Source: Candidatus Dormiibacterota bacterium (GTDB lineage: Bacteria > Vulcanimicrobiota > Vulcanimicrobiia > Vulcanimicrobiales > Vulcanimicrobiaceae). From it: a stretch of 64,000 nt of DNA. Shown here one piece after another: positions 62,789 to 64,000 of this stretch. The stretch is taken from contig DATKRS010000003.1 in assembly GCA_035532035.1 (NCBI GenBank), positions 1 through 64,000 of the forward strand, in the 5' to 3' direction. The translations under genes and the position numbers were made by a program. The notes beneath the pieces are model-generated. The model did no database searches. It was not told the origin of the DNA and saw nothing but the letters and a program-made list of their open reading frames with translations. Numbering within the stretch: the stretch's first letter is position 1; each line of letters starts with the position of its first letter.

Positions 62789-63229
62789 ATGGTAGCGGCC
62801 GCCTTTATAGCGGTCGGATTGGCGCTAACCGGCTGCGGCGGGAGCGGCACTCTGACCTTTCCCGGCGAAGGATCGTGTCTCTTCAGCGGCGTGACGCAGC
62901 TGGTCTACCCGATCCCGAACGCGACGAGCGTTCCCGACGCGCTCTCGCAGGTCGTCTTTGCGTCGAGTCAGCTCTTTCCGTACAGCTTCGAAGTGCTGAT
63001 CAACAACGATCCGAACCCCGGCCATGCGAAACGCGGCACGGCCGCCTTCTTCCAGCGCATCGGCGCCGGGCAGGTTCCCACTCCTTCGGCGCCGCCGACG
63101 CTGAGCAACCCGTACTACGAAAGCGCCACCTTGAGCACGACGTTCCCGCATGGGACCTACTACGTGTTCCTTAATGACTCCCAAGTCAGCTGCACGCCGA
63201 CGCAAGCGGGCTCGTTCACGACCCAGTAG
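62789..63229 (+). CDS. Hypothetical lipoprotein
   Basis: A 146-residue lipoprotein with a signal ending LALTGCGGSG (lipidated Cys near residue 16). The mature part is beta-rich with Pro (LVYPIPNATSVPDALSQVVF; FPYSFEVLINND; FPHGTYYVFLNDSQ), similar to small immunoglobulin-like folds. The ATG at 62789 has GAGGTGA five bases upstream; a GTG nine bases earlier is less likely. The function is unknown. Confidence 0.7.
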   Translation: MVAAAFIAVGLALTGCGGSGTLTFPGEGSCLFSGVTQLVYPIPNATSVPDALSQVVFASSQLFPYSFEVLINNDPNPGHAKRGTAAFFQRIGAGQVPTPSAPPTLSNPYYESATLSTTFPHGTYYVFLNDSQVSCTPTQAGSFTTQ

Positions 63230-63410
63230 CCCGCCCCTTTGGCGCCCTTGCCGGTTTCCCCAAAGGTACGCGTGATCTGTACGTCGCCGACCCTTCCGCT
63301 CGCGCTGCTCGTGCCCCCGGCGACATCGTCGTTGTCGGTCGCCTACGTTATCGCTCCCATGCAGGGCTTTTCACCTTGGAGCGTGCCGTTTGAACGTGGC
63401 GCACCCACCG

Positions 63411-63440
63411 TTGAACGCCCCGGGGCCCCTGTGGTATAGT
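63411..63440 (+). promoter_or_regulatory. Promoter of rpsB
   Basis: TTGAAC (63411-63416) and TATAGT (63435-63440) are 18 bases apart, a strong sigma-70-type promoter. Transcription should start near 63447, giving a leader of about 100 bases. The remainder of the gap 63230-63410 holds no feature I can support. Confidence 0.75.
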
Positions 63441-63486
63441 TGGCCGGCTGTCTATCTCGCCCTCACTATAGGAAGAAGGGCGTTTA

Positions 63487-63534
63487 TGGCCCCACAGAAA
63501 GGCTGCACGCTAGGGAGGCAAGCGGCAGGGGCCA
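63487..63534 (+). promoter_or_regulatory. Possible structured rpsB leader
   Basis: TGGCCCC (63487-63493) pairs with GGGGCCA (63528-63534), and inside it GCTGC pairs with GCGGC, so a long two-part hairpin can form 15 bases before the rpsB start. S2 operons are autoregulated through leader structures in several bacteria. It does not match any leader motif that I can name, so this is a structural inference only. Confidence 0.4.
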
Positions 63535-63548
63535 GAAAGGGAACCCTC

Positions 63549-64000
63549 GTGTCCGTCATCAGCATGAAAGAGCTCCTCGAGGCAGGAGTCCACTTCGGTC
63601 ACCAAACGCGCCGCTGGAATCCGAAGATGAAGCCGTATATCTTCCAAGAGCGTAACGGCATCTACATCATCGATCTCGCGCTCACCGTGCAGAAGCTGCG
63701 CGAGACGTACGCCGCCGTCAAGCAGATGGCCGTAGCCGGCAAAGTCATTCTCTTCGTGGGGACCAAGAAGCAAGCGCAAGAGGTGATCCGCGAAGAGGCG
63801 GAGCGCGCCGGCACGTTCTTCGTCAATCAGCGTTGGCTCGGCGGCACGCTCACGAACTTCGCGACGATCCAGAAGCGCATCAATCGCCTGCGCGAGCTCG
63901 AAAACATGAAGCTCCAGGGCGACTTCGATCGCCTTCCCAAGAAAGAGGTCGCGAAGCTCCAAGAGGAGATGGGCAAGCTCGAGCGCTTTCTGGGCGGCAT
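63549..64000 (+). CDS. rpsB: Ribosomal protein S2, 5' part
   Basis: The first 150 residues of S2 ([62 protein letters not shown]). The gene runs off the window. The GTG start has AAAGGGA seven bases upstream; an ATG five codons later is an alternative. The translation factor gene tsf usually follows in bacteria. Confidence 0.95.
   Translation, partial: MSVISMKELLEAGVHFGHQTRRWNPKMKPYIFQERNGIYIIDLALTVQKLRETYAAVKQMAVAGKVILFVGTKKQAQEVIREEAERAGTFFVNQRWLGGTLTNFATIQKRINRLRELENMKLQGDFDRLPKKEVAKLQEEMGKLERFLGG

Overview
This is a GC-rich bacterial chromosome segment, probably from an uncultured soil-type lineage. The lipoproteins, large Rhs proteins with a Sec signal, the imuA-imuB-dnaE2 cassette and a CheC-type chemotaxis cluster would fit Candidatus Eremiobacterota/Vulcanimicrobiota (former WPS-2). 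That placement is an inference from gene style and not a search result. Genes are tightly packed, and many starts are GTG or TTG joined to the previous stop by 1-4 base overlaps. Several promoters predict leaderless or nearly leaderless messages.

Layout. (1) 1-12,250 is an accessory island. It holds one complete Rhs polymorphic toxin gene (7090-11961, minus) with its likely immunity gene, and two orphan Rhs C-terminal modules cut off from any core (1332-about 2110 minus; about 5009-6087 plus), each with a neighbour that may be an immunity or accessory gene. It also has an intact IS3-family element with a -1 frameshift heptamer, remnants of another IS3-type orfA and of an IS5-type transposase, and a palindromic repeat in two copies. 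In the middle lies a stand-alone Cas1 integrase-like gene with a C-terminal zinc finger, translationally coupled to a 64-residue membrane protein, without Cas2, effector genes or a CRISPR array. This pair is the best candidate for an undescribed system here.

(2) 12,335-19,074 has a FliJ-like fragment, trpE-trpG, a FliO-like gene, a Vgb-like lipoprotein, and the chemotaxis operon cheY-cheC-cheA-cheW. (3) 20,088-25,162 is the SOS mutagenesis cassette imuA-imuB-dnaE2 behind a perfect Gram-positive-type LexA box. (4) 25,180-37,675 is housekeeping: moaA, an RlmD-type rRNA methyltransferase, gatCAB, mutS2, tyrS, hslO, aroQ, HU and tRNA-Pro(GGG). (5) 37,692-47,410 (minus) is a complete reductive pyrimidine catabolism operon. 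PreT/PreA reduce uracil or thymine, PydB opens the ring, PydC releases beta-alanine, an aminotransferase gives the semialdehyde, an MmsA-type dehydrogenase gives the acyl-CoA, and an NCS1 permease imports the base. (6) 47,425-55,831 holds mixed small genes: an inactive Ogt-like/DUF3175 fusion, dienelactone hydrolase, RNase HI, polysaccharide deacetylase, a GNAT enzyme, a degenerate LigD-polymerase-like protein, csrA and cysteine dioxygenase. (7) 55,888-64,000 has rpoB on its own promoter and followed by a hairpin, not by rpoC. Then come a SEC-C protein, mazEF-like and phd/vapC-like toxin-antitoxin pairs, a chimeric scar made from two broken genes, a lipoprotein, and the start of rpsB, which runs off the window end.
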